A DNA stretch of 64,000 bases, taken from positions 1 through 64,000 of the forward strand of contig CAIYWI010000027.1 of NCBI GenBank assembly GCA_903929885.1. The letters are read 5' to 3'. The notes beneath the pieces were generated by a model. It was not told the origin of the DNA. It worked only from the letters and a program-made list of their open reading frames with translations, and searched no databases. Of the stretch, positions 31,547-41,290 are shown piece by piece (position 1 is the stretch's first letter; each line of letters starts with the position of its first letter). A program made the translations under genes and the position numbers. Origin of the DNA: an uncultured Phycisphaerales bacterium. GTDB lineage: Bacteria > Planctomycetota > Phycisphaerae > Phycisphaerales > UBA1924.

Positions 31547-33142
31547 TCACGCCTTCGGGCCGGCGCCGCGCACGGCCTCGGGCATGTCGAAGGTCTTGTC
31601 GTTGTCGCGGAACTGCTGCGCGAGCTTCTTCGCCTGCACGTCGTAGGCCGCGCCGTCCTTCCACGTGTTGCGGGGCATGAGCACCTCGCTGGGCACGCCC
31701 GGCACCGCCTTGGGGATGTGCAGACCGAAGACCGGGTCGGTCTGGTACTCGGCCTTCGCGAGCGAGCCGTCGAGAATCGCCGTCACGAACGCGCGGGTGT
31801 ACGAGAGCTTGAAGCGACTGCCCGTGCCGTATGGGCCGCCCGTCCAGCCGGTGTTCAGGAGCCACACGTTGGTGCCGTGCTGCTTGATCTTGGCGGCCAG
31901 CTGGTTGGCGTAGGTGATGGGCGGACGGGGCAGGAAGACGCCGCCGAAGCAGGGCGAGAAGTTGGGCTGCGGCTCGGTCACGCCCGCCTCGGTGCCCGCC
32001 AGCTTGCTCGTGTACCCGTTGATGAAGTAGTACATCGCCTGCTCGCTCGTGAGCTTCGAGACCGGGGGCATCACGCCGTAGGCGTCGGCGGTCAGGAAGA
32101 TCACGTTCTTCGGATGTCCGCAGACGCTGGGGATCACCGCGCCGTCGATGAAGTCGACCGGGTACGTGACGCGGGTGTTCTCCGTGAGCCTGGCCGAGTC
32201 GTAGTCGGGAACGCGGGTCGAGGGATCGATCACCGTGTTCTCGAGAACGCTGCCGAAGCGGATGGCGTTCCAGATCTGCGGCTCGCCCTCCTTGCTGAGC
32301 TTGATGCACTTGGCGTAGCACCCGCCCTCGAAGTTGAAGACGCCCTGATCGCTCCAGCCGTGCTCGTCGTCGCCCACGAGCGCGCGGTTCGGATCGGCCG
32401 AGAGCGTCGTCTTGCCCGTGCCCGACAGGCCGAAGAAGAGGGCGGGATTGCCCCCGGTGGCCTTGTCGACGTTGCACGAGCAGTGCATCGGGAAGACGCC
32501 CGCCTCGGGCATGTCGTAGTTCATCGCGTAGAAGATGCTCTTCTTCATCTCGCCCGCGTACTCGGTGCCGATGATCACCACGCACTTGCGGGTCAGGCTC
32601 TGCGCGATGAGCACCGGGGCCTTGTACCCCAGCTTGGCCTGCTGCTCGGCCGTCAGTCGCATCTTGCCCGCGTTGATGATCGTCCAGTCCTTGCGGAACG
32701 GAGCCGGGGCCCCGGCCGCCTTGGTGCCCTGACGGATGAAGAGCGTCTGCGCGAACAGACTGTGCCAGGCCTGCTCGGTGACGACCTGCACGCCCAGGCG
32801 GTACTTGGGATCGGCGCCCGCCCACCCCTCGAACTTGTACACCTTCGGGCGGCTGTTGAGGTAGTCGACCGCGATCTCGAGGGCCCCGTCGAACTGGGCC
32901 GGCGTCAGCGGCGTGTTGACCTTGCCCCACCAGATCTTGTCGTGGATGGCGGGCACGTCCTCGAGGTGCTTGTCCTTGGGGCTGCGACCCGTGCGATCGC
33001 CCGTCAGGCACACCAGCGCACCGTTGCTCGCCAGCGTCCCCTCGCCCGCGCTCACGGCCCGCTCGACCAACTCGGCCGATGAAAGATTCGTGAAGCAGCG
33101 ATGAGCGGAGGTGTCGAGGCGATCAAGGGCGGGGTTGGTCAT
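31547..33142 (-). CDS. pckA: Phosphoenolpyruvate carboxykinase (ATP)
   Basis: Converts oxaloacetate and ATP to phosphoenolpyruvate, CO2 and ADP, the entry step of gluconeogenesis. At 531 residues it has the length of the ATP-dependent family. Motifs are RSPKDKHL near the N-terminus, the kinase P-loop GLSGTGKTTLS, the metal-binding DDEHGWSD, and VFLTADAYGVMPPVSKL followed by YFINGYTSKLAGTE. The ATG at 33142 gives the usual short N-terminus. It stands alone, divergent from a secreted hydrolase gene; the gap between them contains a partly repeated motif (CCGTGAAACG). Confidence 0.95.
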   Translation of the reverse strand: MTNPALDRLDTSAHRCFTNLSSAELVERAVSAGEGTLASNGALVCLTGDRTGRSPKDKHLEDVPAIHDKIWWGKVNTPLTPAQFDGALEIAVDYLNSRPKVYKFEGWAGADPKYRLGVQVVTEQAWHSLFAQTLFIRQGTKAAGAPAPFRKDWTIINAGKMRLTAEQQAKLGYKAPVLIAQSLTRKCVVIIGTEYAGEMKKSIFYAMNYDMPEAGVFPMHCSCNVDKATGGNPALFFGLSGTGKTTLSADPNRALVGDDEHGWSDQGVFNFEGGCYAKCIKLSKEGEPQIWNAIRFGSVLENTVIDPSTRVPDYDSARLTENTRVTYPVDFIDGAVIPSVCGHPKNVIFLTADAYGVMPPVSKLTSEQAMYYFINGYTSKLAGTEAGVTEPQPNFSPCFGGVFLPRPPITYANQLAAKIKQHGTNVWLLNTGWTGGPYGTGSRFKLSYTRAFVTAILDGSLAKAEYQTDPVFGLHIPKAVPGVPSEVLMPRNTWKDGAAYDVQAKKLAQQFRDNDKTFDMPEAVRGAGPKA

Positions 33143-33396
33143 GATGAAGCTCTCGCGTGGTCACTGTGTCCGGGCGTGGCCGTGAAACGGTTCCACGCCG
33201 AAAGGGTTCGTCCGGTCGGTCGCGGCCGCCGAGGCCGGAGGCGACATGCAAGGGTAGATTCGCTCCGTGAAACGTGCCACCGCAGGGAAGGGACCGGTTC
33301 GGGTGCCCCATGCGGGCCCGGTCGCGGCGGCAATGTCACCGAGTTCAAGGCGTTGCGCCGATGACTGCTCCATCGCTCGAACCCGCCGGAGCCGCC

Positions 33397-34662
33397 ATGC
33401 CGACCAACGCCCTCCACGTCCCGCTCGCCCTGCTCGCGACGTCGCTGATCCTGGCCGCGGCTCCCGCCTCGCGGGGCACGCAGCCCACGCCTTCCTCGCC
33501 CGCGATCGCCGCCCCCTCGGGCTACCTGCGTGCGGCCGACTACTCGACCGCGATGGGCGGCCGCGCGGTGCTTGTGCTGCTCGACGGCGTTCCCATCTTC
33601 GACCGCTACGACGACGGGTGGAAGGAGCAGCGCCCCCACCCCCTGGCCAGCGGCACCAAGAGCTTCGCGGGCGTCGTCGCCGCGGCGGCCGTCGAGGACG
33701 GCCTCCTCACGTGGGACGAACTCGCGAGCGACACCATCACGCAGTGGAAGGACCATCCGCTCAAGAGCCGCATCACCGTGCGGCACCTGCTGAACCTCTC
33801 GAGCGGGCTCGACCCCGCCGAGGAGATCCTGCAAGGGTCGCTGGGCATGCTGCGTCGCCCCGGCACGCGGGAGCGCAGCAACGAACAACTCGCCGCCAAC
33901 CGCTTCGAGGCCTCGCTCGACGTCGGGATGAATCACCCGCCCGGCAGTCGCTTCGAGTACGGGCCATCGCACTTCTACGCCTTCGGCGCGTTGCTGGAAC
34001 GCAAGATCAAGGCGCGTCGCGAGAAGGACGCGACCTTTCCGGATGACTCGTACGAGTCGTACATGCGTCGTCGCGTGCTCGATCCGATCGGCCTCTCGTT
34101 CGCCGCGAGAGGACGCACCGAAGGGTCGTTCTGGGGCCGCGACCGGGCGGGCAACCTCAACCTTCCGGGAGGCGCGGGCTTCACGGCCACGCAGTGGGCC
34201 CGGTTCGGCGAGTTCATCCGTCACCAGGGGGCGGCCGAGCAGCCCGACGGCACGATGAAGCAGGTGATCGCGTGGGAGATCTTGCGCGAATGCTTCAAGC
34301 CCAGCGAGGCCAAGGCGAGCTACGGCCTGACGTGGTGGCTCCCGACCAACTCGCTGGAAGAGGACGATTCCTCGCAGCCCGCGGCCGGCGGCGGCACGTT
34401 GCAGGAACGCCTGACGCGTCGCGCCCGCGAGCGTGCCCTCGAGCGGGAAGCCGCCGCGGATGCCCCGGCGTTCCTCGACGACATGGGGTCGCCCATCGAC
34501 ATCTACATGGCGGCGGGGCTGGGCAAGCAGCGGCTGTACGTCGTGCCCTCGCTCAAGCTCACGGTGGTTCGCTTCGGCGCCAACGTGGCGGAGAGTTCAC
34601 GATTCTCCAATGCCGCGTTCCTCGGTCCGATCATCGAGGAGGCCAGGGCGGCGACGAGGTGA
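33397..34662 (+). CDS. Secreted serine hydrolase, beta-lactamase / penicillin-binding-protein-like (S12)
   Basis: A 421-residue protein with a signal peptide (LHVPLALLATSLILAAAPASRG). The serine beta-lactamase-like fold is shown by the SxxK motif SGTK (nucleophile Ser, about residue 85), ITVRHLLNLSSGLDP and Y-x-S in FEYGPSHFYAFGALLE. It may act on peptidoglycan peptides, esters or small amides; a true beta-lactamase role is not implied. An Arg/Glu-rich insertion (ERLTRRARERALEREAAA) near 350-370 is unusual. The ATG at 33397 has GGAG five bases upstream and puts the signal peptide at the N-terminus; an ATG at 33361 is an alternative. No membrane anchor. Confidence 0.85.
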   Translation: MPTNALHVPLALLATSLILAAAPASRGTQPTPSSPAIAAPSGYLRAADYSTAMGGRAVLVLLDGVPIFDRYDDGWKEQRPHPLASGTKSFAGVVAAAAVEDGLLTWDELASDTITQWKDHPLKSRITVRHLLNLSSGLDPAEEILQGSLGMLRRPGTRERSNEQLAANRFEASLDVGMNHPPGSRFEYGPSHFYAFGALLERKIKARREKDATFPDDSYESYMRRRVLDPIGLSFAARGRTEGSFWGRDRAGNLNLPGGAGFTATQWARFGEFIRHQGAAEQPDGTMKQVIAWEILRECFKPSEAKASYGLTWWLPTNSLEEDDSSQPAAGGGTLQERLTRRARERALEREAAADAPAFLDDMGSPIDIYMAAGLGKQRLYVVPSLKLTVVRFGANVAESSRFSNAAFLGPIIEEARAATR

Positions 34663-34678
34663 GGATGCTCGCACGCGT

Positions 34679-34698
34679 CGCGGGCGGAAGAGCCCGCG
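34679..34698. terminator. Hairpin between the hydrolase gene and tRNA-Pro
   Basis: CGCGGGC (34679-34685) pairs with GCCCGCG (34692-34698) around a GGAAGA loop, 16 bases after the hydrolase stop. No T-run follows. It lies between two converging transcription units, so it could end either one. Confidence 0.35.
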
Positions 34699-34724
34699 CG
34701 GGCACGCACCGGCCGATGCGTCAA

Positions 34725-34798
34725 TCAGGGTGACAGGATTTGAACCTGCGGCCTTCTGGACCCAAACCAGACGCTCTACCAAGCTGAGCTACACCCTG
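34725..34798 (-). tRNA. tRNA-Pro (anticodon TGG)
   Basis: A 74-base cloverleaf on the minus strand. The acceptor stem is CAGGGTG paired with CACCCTG, with discriminator A; the D arm is GCTC...GAGC with TTGGTA; the anticodon stem TCTGG/CCAGA encloses loop TTTGGGT, giving anticodon TGG; the T arm contains TTCAAAT. The 3' CCA is not encoded. It lies between the secreted hydrolase gene and the pseudopilin cluster. Confidence 0.95.
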
Positions 34799-34806
34799 GA
34801 GGCCCG

Positions 34807-34812
34807 ATCATA
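34807..34812 (-). promoter_or_regulatory. Possible -10 element for tRNA-Pro
   Basis: Read on the minus strand, TATGAT lies eight bases before the tRNA's first base, the distance expected if transcription starts at the tRNA end. No convincing -35 is visible at 16-18 bases further upstream, so this is weak. Confidence 0.3.
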
Positions 34813-34858
34813 GGGACGCCCGGGGCCGGAACGCCGCCAGCGTCCAGATCGGCGGGGA

Positions 34859-37800
34859 TCAGCGTCCGCTGACGGGCACTTCCTTGAAGAGGAGCACTCG
34901 CGGCTTGTCGCCACTCTTGACCACGTTCGAGCGATCGACGACCATGACGAACCGGCGGGCGATCGTGGGCGTCAGCACGTCCGTGGGCCCGAGGTTCTCG
35001 ACGTCCGACTGCTGATACCCGTGGACCAGGAACCACGCGATGAAGTAGTCGCTTCGCGTCGTCGTGGTGTTGACCACGGCGTTGGCGATGGCGAGTTTCT
35101 CCTTGTATTCGTTGGGCATGCCGTCCGTGCCGGCCGCCTCCTCCGGCTCCGTCGCGTCGGGCAGGGTGACGTAGTCGCTCTGGTTGAGCGGCAGGTACTT
35201 GCCCGTCAGCACGCTGTCGATTCCCAACGCGCTCTGGTTGTTGGCGAAGAAGCCCGTCTCGGGCAACGAGAGCGGATTGGTCGCAAAGCCCATGTAGTCG
35301 ATGCTGGTTCGCATCGAGGCCTCATAGGGATCGGCGGCTCCCAACGCGCGACCGCGATACCGGAGCGTCATGAGCGACCCGAGGGACTGGAAGCCGGGAG
35401 TTTCGCTCAGGGCGACGATGTCGGTCTCGACGCCTCGGGTCAGCACGTTGTCGACCGGGGTCGACGGATTGGCCGCGCCCAACGCCGCGTCGTAATGCGA
35501 GTAACGGACCGACTGCACGGGAATCTCGGCCCCGGCGGGGTCGTAGACGGTGCGGCTCTGCGGACGCAGGGGCACCTCGATCTTGTCGCGGTTGGCCACG
35601 AGGGTGGCCGCGAGGTCGACGGACTGGTCGATGCCCGATCCCTCGCCCCACCACCCGGGCCCGAGGCGATTGTTCGAACCCTCGACGGCCGTTTGAACCG
35701 TGCCGCCATCGCACCCGAGTTGCGGCACGTCGAGCATGCTCAGCGCGCCGGTGAACGTCACGACGTAGTGCGCACCTCGGTAGGGTGCGAGGGATGCGTC
35801 CCACCCGGTGCCGGGATTGGTCGGGTCGCCCGCGCTCACGAAGACGTTGCCTCGACCGACCATGGGCAGGGATTCGAGCGCGGCCTGCACGGCGGCGGGA
35901 GTGGCCCCCACCGGAATGCGGGCCGTCGTCCCGCTTCCGCCTCGGTCGAACCGCAGCGCGAACGTCTCGTCCGCGTCGGCGGTGATGGTCAGCGTTTGCA
36001 CCTCGCTGCGATCGGCCCGGGTCATGGGGCTGAGCATGGGAAGGCACCGAGCCACCGCCAGCGGCGCGGCGTTGATGTTGATCAACCCCGGCACCGCTCG
36101 CGTCACCGACTCATCGCCCGCCACGCCCGCGCTGAACATGTCCAGCACGTTGAGCGCCAGTGGCACCTGCGTGAAGAACCTCTGATCCCTGCCGGTGCCC
36201 GGGGTGAACCGACCGTTCGCGTCGCCGTCCACGTTGAAGAAGGGCGCGAAGTCGTCAAGCACCAGATTGCCTCGATCGAACATCGGGCGGTAGGTCTGGC
36301 GTCCGGCGACCACGCCCATCGGACGCGGTTGACGCAGGACGGACGGATCGCCCGGACGCGTCGAGAGGTCGAAGCCCATCGCGCCTGCGATGGCCTCGCC
36401 GAGGGTCGTCCATCGAACGTTGAGATCCTTGTTCTCCTGGCCCGCGACGTTGACCGGGGCCTCGACGGGACCGATGCCCATGGGCAGCAGCATGTCCGCG
36501 ACGCGAAGCGTCGAGTGCGTCTTGGCATTCGCGCCCGACCCGTCTCGCACGAAGAAGGTGCTCGTGAATCGCTCCGCGAGCGGACTGGCGCCGACGGGCG
36601 CATTGCTGACGATCAGCTGCGCGTACTGCTGGTCGTAGGGCGTGTCGACGTTGGGGGTCGTGGTGTTCGCCTGCATCGGGCGCAGCAGCGTGCTGGTCTC
36701 CCAGCTTCGGAGCGGGGGGAGTTTCTGCGTGGCCGAGAAGGCGATGGCCGGACAGAAGACCTCGGAGCGGGCGGCCGCCCCCCACTGTCGCAGCGACAAC
36801 TGACCCGCCTTGCCGTTGCGGGCGTCAGTGTCGAAGTCCTGAGCGTTGGGGCTGTTCCACCTCACGCCCGACGTCTGGCTCTGGATCGCGTAGGTGTTCC
36901 ACGACGGCACCGGGGGCGTCACCGTGAAGTCGCCCGCCGCCTTCGACTCGAGGCAGAACCCGGGCAAGGCGCCCGGAGGGATCGCGCGGTTCGCCGCGAT
37001 GGCCGGATCCTCGGGACGCCGCACGGCGGCCCACAGCGTGACGCTGATGCCGTCGAGGTAGCGGCCGTCGGGCTCGTCGCTTCCTTGCACCTGCACGTCG
37101 TCCTCGGGCGAGCCCGCGGCGATCTTGAACCGGGCGTCGAGATCGATGTACGAGTTGTTCGCCTGATCCAGCGGCACGCGGAGGCGGTCGACGAGCTGAT
37201 CGTTCGAATAGTCGTTGCGGACATAGGCCTGCACCGACGTCGTCGGCAGCGGCGTGCTCCCGTCCCACGTGTTGGTGGGCAACGAGATCGACTGCGTCGC
37301 ATATTCCCGGGCGACGGTCGGTGAACCGGCGTTGGGCACGCCGGCACGCACGGCTCGCCACAACTGCACCTCGGTGTTGTCGATCAACTTCGCCAACGGC
37401 GCGGGCGTGCCCGTTTCGCGGAACTCGGGCTTGATCGGACGCCCGTCGATGTTCTGATGCATCAACTGGCCGAAGGCCAGCGGGTCGATGGTGCCTGAGG
37501 TGTCTCGCCAAGGCTTGAACTGTCCCTGATCGTTGGGCAGTCGCGTCTGGTTCAGCGACCCGAGCAGGCCCGCGGTCGGACCGGTGTCCGATGGGTCGAT
37601 CTCGGGGATCCACACGTACTCGTCGTCCGTGTTGGCATCGCTGCCCGACTTGAGTTGGCGTTCGATGATGGCGCGAATCGCCGCCCGCTTGTTGCCGCCC
37701 GCGGCGACGAAGTCCGGATCGGCCGTCAGCAGGTTTCGCTCGAGGATCGTGCGGGGCATCTGCGACGTGGCGTACACCACCACCGAGGCCCCCGCCTTGA

Positions 37801-40800
37801 TCGTCAGCGGCCGCGCCGTCATGTCGAGGCCGCCCGCGAGGGACGCGACGGGGTAATCGCCCGTGCCCGGATCGGCCTCCTCGGCCAGGCCCGTCAACAT
37901 GAACGTTCGGCCCCCGAACTTGATGTAGTAGAACTCCCGCTGGCGGTCGAGCGCGAACGCGGAGTCGTCGCCCTGATCGATCTGCCTCGCGAAGGGAATC
38001 GCCGGCGCGGTCCCCGCGTTGTTCGCGTTGAGCGCTGCGCCGGGGTCGCCGATGGTGATGTCGACGCCGAAGGGGTTGTGAAGCCGGAACGCCACCACGC
38101 GATACATGAGGTCGTAGTTGAGTTCGGTCACGTCGGGGCGAATGTCGACGGGTTGGGGCGTCGAACCGGGATCGGAGCGGTCCCAGCCGTCGCGGCTTCC
38201 CGGGGGCGTCGCCAACTGCGGACGGTCGGTGTAGACGGTGAAGGTCGCCGCGGCCGTGACGAAGGGCTGGGGCTCGATGCCGTAGATGTTGACGGCGGGA
38301 GCCGTGAGCGAACCGCCCGTGCCGGCCGATGCCAAGCGAGTGAGCGACGAGCCCCGGAGGCCCAACGCCTCGTCGAGATCGAGCCGCCGCCCGTCGCCCG
38401 CGCCCGGCGTGCTCTCCTGCCACCAGGGGAAGGCGGGGTTGGTGTTCAGCCCGTTGTACGCGGCGTTGTTGAAGATGAGCGTCCACGGGCCCGGCGTGGC
38501 GTCGGCGTCGGCCAGATCGGCCATGTTCGCCGCCATGTGGGCGGCGGCGAGGATCGCCGGCTCGGCGCCCTCGTGGCCGTACGAGGTGGTCTTGAGTTGG
38601 TTGAACTGGCCCGACGCCCGATCCCAGGACGGTCCGAGATTGGAATAGGGCAGCAGGGCGTTGCAGTAGGTGCCGAAGATGGCGTTCATCGACGCCAGCG
38701 CGATGGGCTGGCCCGGGAAGTTCACGTGATTGCGCAGCAGCTCGGTCGCGTTGGTCTTGACTTCGGTCGGATCGATGCGATCGAAGTTGACGCCCAGACC
38801 GTCGAGCCCGCGACCGGTGAAGAGCGAACGCGCGCCGCTCACCGTCGTCAGACGCTGACGGATGTCGGCGTCGAGTTGCAGACGCGCCTTGACGTCCGCA
38901 CGCCCGTCCGCCGTGGCGGTCTGGTCGCGCACGCCCGAAGCCGTGTCTCGCGCCAGTTCGAGTTCGGGGCCGCGGTTGCTGCGGAGCGGATCGAATCGCC
39001 GCGGATCGGGCGTGTTGGGCGGAATCGCGGCCACGGGCAGATCGAAGGGAAGCCGATCGCGTCCGCCGAGGACTCGCTCGAGATTCGAGAGCACGTTGAT
39101 GTCGTTGCTGGCGCGGTAGGTCACCAGTTCCGCCAGGTCATCAAGGCCGAACGAGCCCGAGGACTGGAACTGCGAAATGGCGAAGCCCGAGTCATTGAGA
39201 ATCTCGGCGTTGCTGCCAAGCGTGGAGGCGACCTGCGAGGCGTAATGCTCGGCGCGACGCTTGGGCAACGAGGGATAGAGCCCCTCGCCCGCGGCCGCGT
39301 TGGGCTGGAAGGCCTCGGGGCCGTGCACGTCGTTGGCATTGGTGCGGATGCCCGCCGCCGTCAACAGCGAGGCGGTCGGGAAGACCTTCAGGTTCGGCGC
39401 GCCGGCGCCGGGCGTCGGGCCGTCGGGCCCGGGCACGAAGTCCCACAGACGACGAGCCAGCGGATCACGCGTGTCGCGGTTGGCGGGCTGACCGGCGCTG
39501 TTCCAACCGAAGCGGTCGAAGGCGCCTCTCGCATACACGCCGAAAAGCGCCATGCCCCGATACTCGAGCGCCGGATCGGTCGCGCTCGCCAGCGGCACGT
39601 ACGACCCCGACGCCAGCGACAGCCGCAGCGACGTGTAGGCCATCGAACCCGTCGTGTACGCGCGAACGGAGTCGTACCCCGAGTTCGCCGGCGGCGGCGT
39701 CGCGACGCTGGGCGCCACGCCCGGCACTGGTCCGTAGTTGCCCTGATCGAGCCCTCCCGGATCGGCCGTCGCCGACGGGTTCACGATCCCGTCGTAGCCG
39801 GCTTGCCGGCGCCCGAGGAGACCCTCGAAGCCGCTGGGCTTGAAGCGATACCCGTCGTACGCGTCGTGGAGCGTGAGCAGGCGACGCAGATCGACGTCCG
39901 CGGGCGTCAGGCCCACCGGGTGCGTCGCCGTCGGCGCGGCGGCAAGGTCCGTCGCCGTGTTGACGTTGATCATGCCCGAGGCGTCGATGATCCGCACGGC
40001 GAAGAAGTACCGGAACTTGCCGTCGCTCTCGAGCAGGTTGAGCACTCGCGCGGGGTCGCCCGAAAGGTCGAAGCCGCGCGAGTCGGTCAACTGCATCCAG
40101 CGCGAATCGAACATGCCGTCGCCGTCGGCGTCGGCCCATTGGTACGGCAGGTAGTACGACGTCCCCGGCCCGTTGGCCGCGCCGCGGTTCTCCTGAGCGA
40201 GTCGGAACGCGCCCCGCTGCCATGAATCCCAGAAGGCCGGGTTGACGCGATTGGCCGCGGTCACCGTTGCGCCCCACGCCGTGAACGAGCCGGCGGCCCC
40301 GTTGTTGTCCGCGTCGGCGTGGTTGTCGCCGGCCGACAGCAGCGAAAGCCCTTCCGAGAGGCGAGGCAACGCACCGAAGTCGCCCGTGAAGGTGCCGAAG
40401 CCGGGCATCGCGTTCAGGTTGCCGATGCGACGGCCCCCCACCACCGGGGCGAGGTTGTACAGGTTCACGAACTTGCCGTCGGGAGCCACGTTCGAGATGT
40501 GCAGCCAGTCCTTCTTCGCGCCCGCAGGTTCGATCGCATAGCGGTCATAGGGCGCGGAGGTGAAGTCGTTGCCGCCGGGCTTGAAGCCCAGCCACGTCGG
40601 CTCGTTGGACGCCAGCCACGGATCGCTGGGCTGCATCCTCGCCGACACCGGCCCCGTGAAGGCGGGATCGGGGTTCTCTCGCGACGGCGGCCCGAGGTTC
40701 GGGTCTCGCAGGCGCACGTACGCACCCACGGGGTTGAAGGCCGTCGCACGGTCCAACGTCACGCTGCTTCGCGTCCAGTCGGTGTAGCCGTAATCCGACG

Positions 40801-41200
40801 CCTCTCGCATCAGCACCGGCTCGTCGGCAGGCGCATCGGCCCGCCCCGAGCGGATCCCGCTGTTGTCGTAGTAGGTCGCCAAGGCGTCGGCGCCGATGAT
40901 GCGCACCGACAGGTAATCGGCCATCTGCTGGGGCACATCGTCGAGTCGCTCGCGACGGGCGAGGGCCGCCTTCGTCCGCGTGTCCTGATTGCCCACGCTG
41001 ACGTAGACCAGCATCACCACCGCCAGCAGCGCGAGCGTGCCGACCACGATCACGAGAAATGAGCCGCGACTGCGCCGATTCCACGCGGCCGGTGCGCCGC
41101 TCACGCCGCGCAAGACCGCGGCCAGCCCGGGCTCCCGGCCCTGAGCGTCCATCCCCGTCGTCGCGGGCGTCGTGCCATCCTGAGTGCTGGACATGTCCAT
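34859..41200 (-). CDS. Giant GspK/PilX-like minor pseudopilin, 2113 residues
   Basis: The N-terminus, after about 45 residues, reads RGSFLVIVVGTLALLAVVML: a Gly followed by a hydrophobic helix and no Glu at +5, as in GspK-type pseudopilins. GspK landmarks recur further in: GMINVNTATDLAAAP around residue 420 and GLININAAPLAVARCLP near 1720, both versions of the INxNTAP motif. GspK proteins are normally about 300-350 residues, so this is roughly six times larger, with long Asp/Asn/Gly/Pro-rich segments between recognisable pieces. It is the last gene of the pilus-like cluster, 90 bases after the PilW/GspJ-like gene. It may cap or dominate the outer surface of the pseudopilus. The exact start (41200 or 41194) is uncertain. 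Confidence 0.8.
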   Translation of the reverse strand: MDMSSTQDGTTPATTGMDAQGREPGLAAVLRGVSGAPAAWNRRSRGSFLVIVVGTLALLAVVMLVYVSVGNQDTRTKAALARRERLDDVPQQMADYLSVRIIGADALATYYDNSGIRSGRADAPADEPVLMREASDYGYTDWTRSSVTLDRATAFNPVGAYVRLRDPNLGPPSRENPDPAFTGPVSARMQPSDPWLASNEPTWLGFKPGGNDFTSAPYDRYAIEPAGAKKDWLHISNVAPDGKFVNLYNLAPVVGGRRIGNLNAMPGFGTFTGDFGALPRLSEGLSLLSAGDNHADADNNGAAGSFTAWGATVTAANRVNPAFWDSWQRGAFRLAQENRGAANGPGTSYYLPYQWADADGDGMFDSRWMQLTDSRGFDLSGDPARVLNLLESDGKFRYFFAVRIIDASGMINVNTATDLAAAPTATHPVGLTPADVDLRRLLTLHDAYDGYRFKPSGFEGLLGRRQAGYDGIVNPSATADPGGLDQGNYGPVPGVAPSVATPPPANSGYDSVRAYTTGSMAYTSLRLSLASGSYVPLASATDPALEYRGMALFGVYARGAFDRFGWNSAGQPANRDTRDPLARRLWDFVPGPDGPTPGAGAPNLKVFPTASLLTAAGIRTNANDVHGPEAFQPNAAAGEGLYPSLPKRRAEHYASQVASTLGSNAEILNDSGFAISQFQSSGSFGLDDLAELVTYRASNDINVLSNLERVLGGRDRLPFDLPVAAIPPNTPDPRRFDPLRSNRGPELELARDTASGVRDQTATADGRADVKARLQLDADIRQRLTTVSGARSLFTGRGLDGLGVNFDRIDPTEVKTNATELLRNHVNFPGQPIALASMNAIFGTYCNALLPYSNLGPSWDRASGQFNQLKTTSYGHEGAEPAILAAAHMAANMADLADADATPGPWTLIFNNAAYNGLNTNPAFPWWQESTPGAGDGRRLDLDEALGLRGSSLTRLASAGTGGSLTAPAVNIYGIEPQPFVTAAATFTVYTDRPQLATPPGSRDGWDRSDPGSTPQPVDIRPDVTELNYDLMYRVVAFRLHNPFGVDITIGDPGAALNANNAGTAPAIPFARQIDQGDDSAFALDRQREFYYIKFGGRTFMLTGLAEEADPGTGDYPVASLAGGLDMTARPLTIKAGASVVVYATSQMPRTILERNLLTADPDFVAAGGNKRAAIRAIIERQLKSGSDANTDDEYVWIPEIDPSDTGPTAGLLGSLNQTRLPNDQGQFKPWRDTSGTIDPLAFGQLMHQNIDGRPIKPEFRETGTPAPLAKLIDNTEVQLWRAVRAGVPNAGSPTVAREYATQSISLPTNTWDGSTPLPTTSVQAYVRNDYSNDQLVDRLRVPLDQANNSYIDLDARFKIAAGSPEDDVQVQGSDEPDGRYLDGISVTLWAAVRRPEDPAIAANRAIPPGALPGFCLESKAAGDFTVTPPVPSWNTYAIQSQTSGVRWNSPNAQDFDTDARNGKAGQLSLRQWGAAARSEVFCPAIAFSATQKLPPLRSWETSTLLRPMQANTTTPNVDTPYDQQYAQLIVSNAPVGASPLAERFTSTFFVRDGSGANAKTHSTLRVADMLLPMGIGPVEAPVNVAGQENKDLNVRWTTLGEAIAGAMGFDLSTRPGDPSVLRQPRPMGVVAGRQTYRPMFDRGNLVLDDFAPFFNVDGDANGRFTPGTGRDQRFFTQVPLALNVLDMFSAGVAGDESVTRAVPGLININAAPLAVARCLPMLSPMTRADRSEVQTLTITADADETFALRFDRGGSGTTARIPVGATPAAVQAALESLPMVGRGNVFVSAGDPTNPGTGWDASLAPYRGAHYVVTFTGALSMLDVPQLGCDGGTVQTAVEGSNNRLGPGWWGEGSGIDQSVDLAATLVANRDKIEVPLRPQSRTVYDPAGAEIPVQSVRYSHYDAALGAANPSTPVDNVLTRGVETDIVALSETPGFQSLGSLMTLRYRGRALGAADPYEASMRTSIDYMGFATNPLSLPETGFFANNQSALGIDSVLTGKYLPLNQSDYVTLPDATEPEEAAGTDGMPNEYKEKLAIANAVVNTTTTRSDYFIAWFLVHGYQQSDVENLGPTDVLTPTIARRFVMVVDRSNVVKSGDKPRVLLFKEVPVSGR

Positions 41201-41290
41201 GGCTCCGTTGCGCTGTGCTCTTCACGGCCAGGCGGGTCGTCCCCGCCGACGCCGATCAATGTCGATTCCGCCCATCCCCCGCCCGCCGCC

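Noticed and set aside
33274-33396. Longer N-terminus for the serine hydrolase
   Set aside because: The extra residues are Arg/Gln-rich and precede a clear signal peptide that starts at the ATG at 33397, which has its own GGAG.
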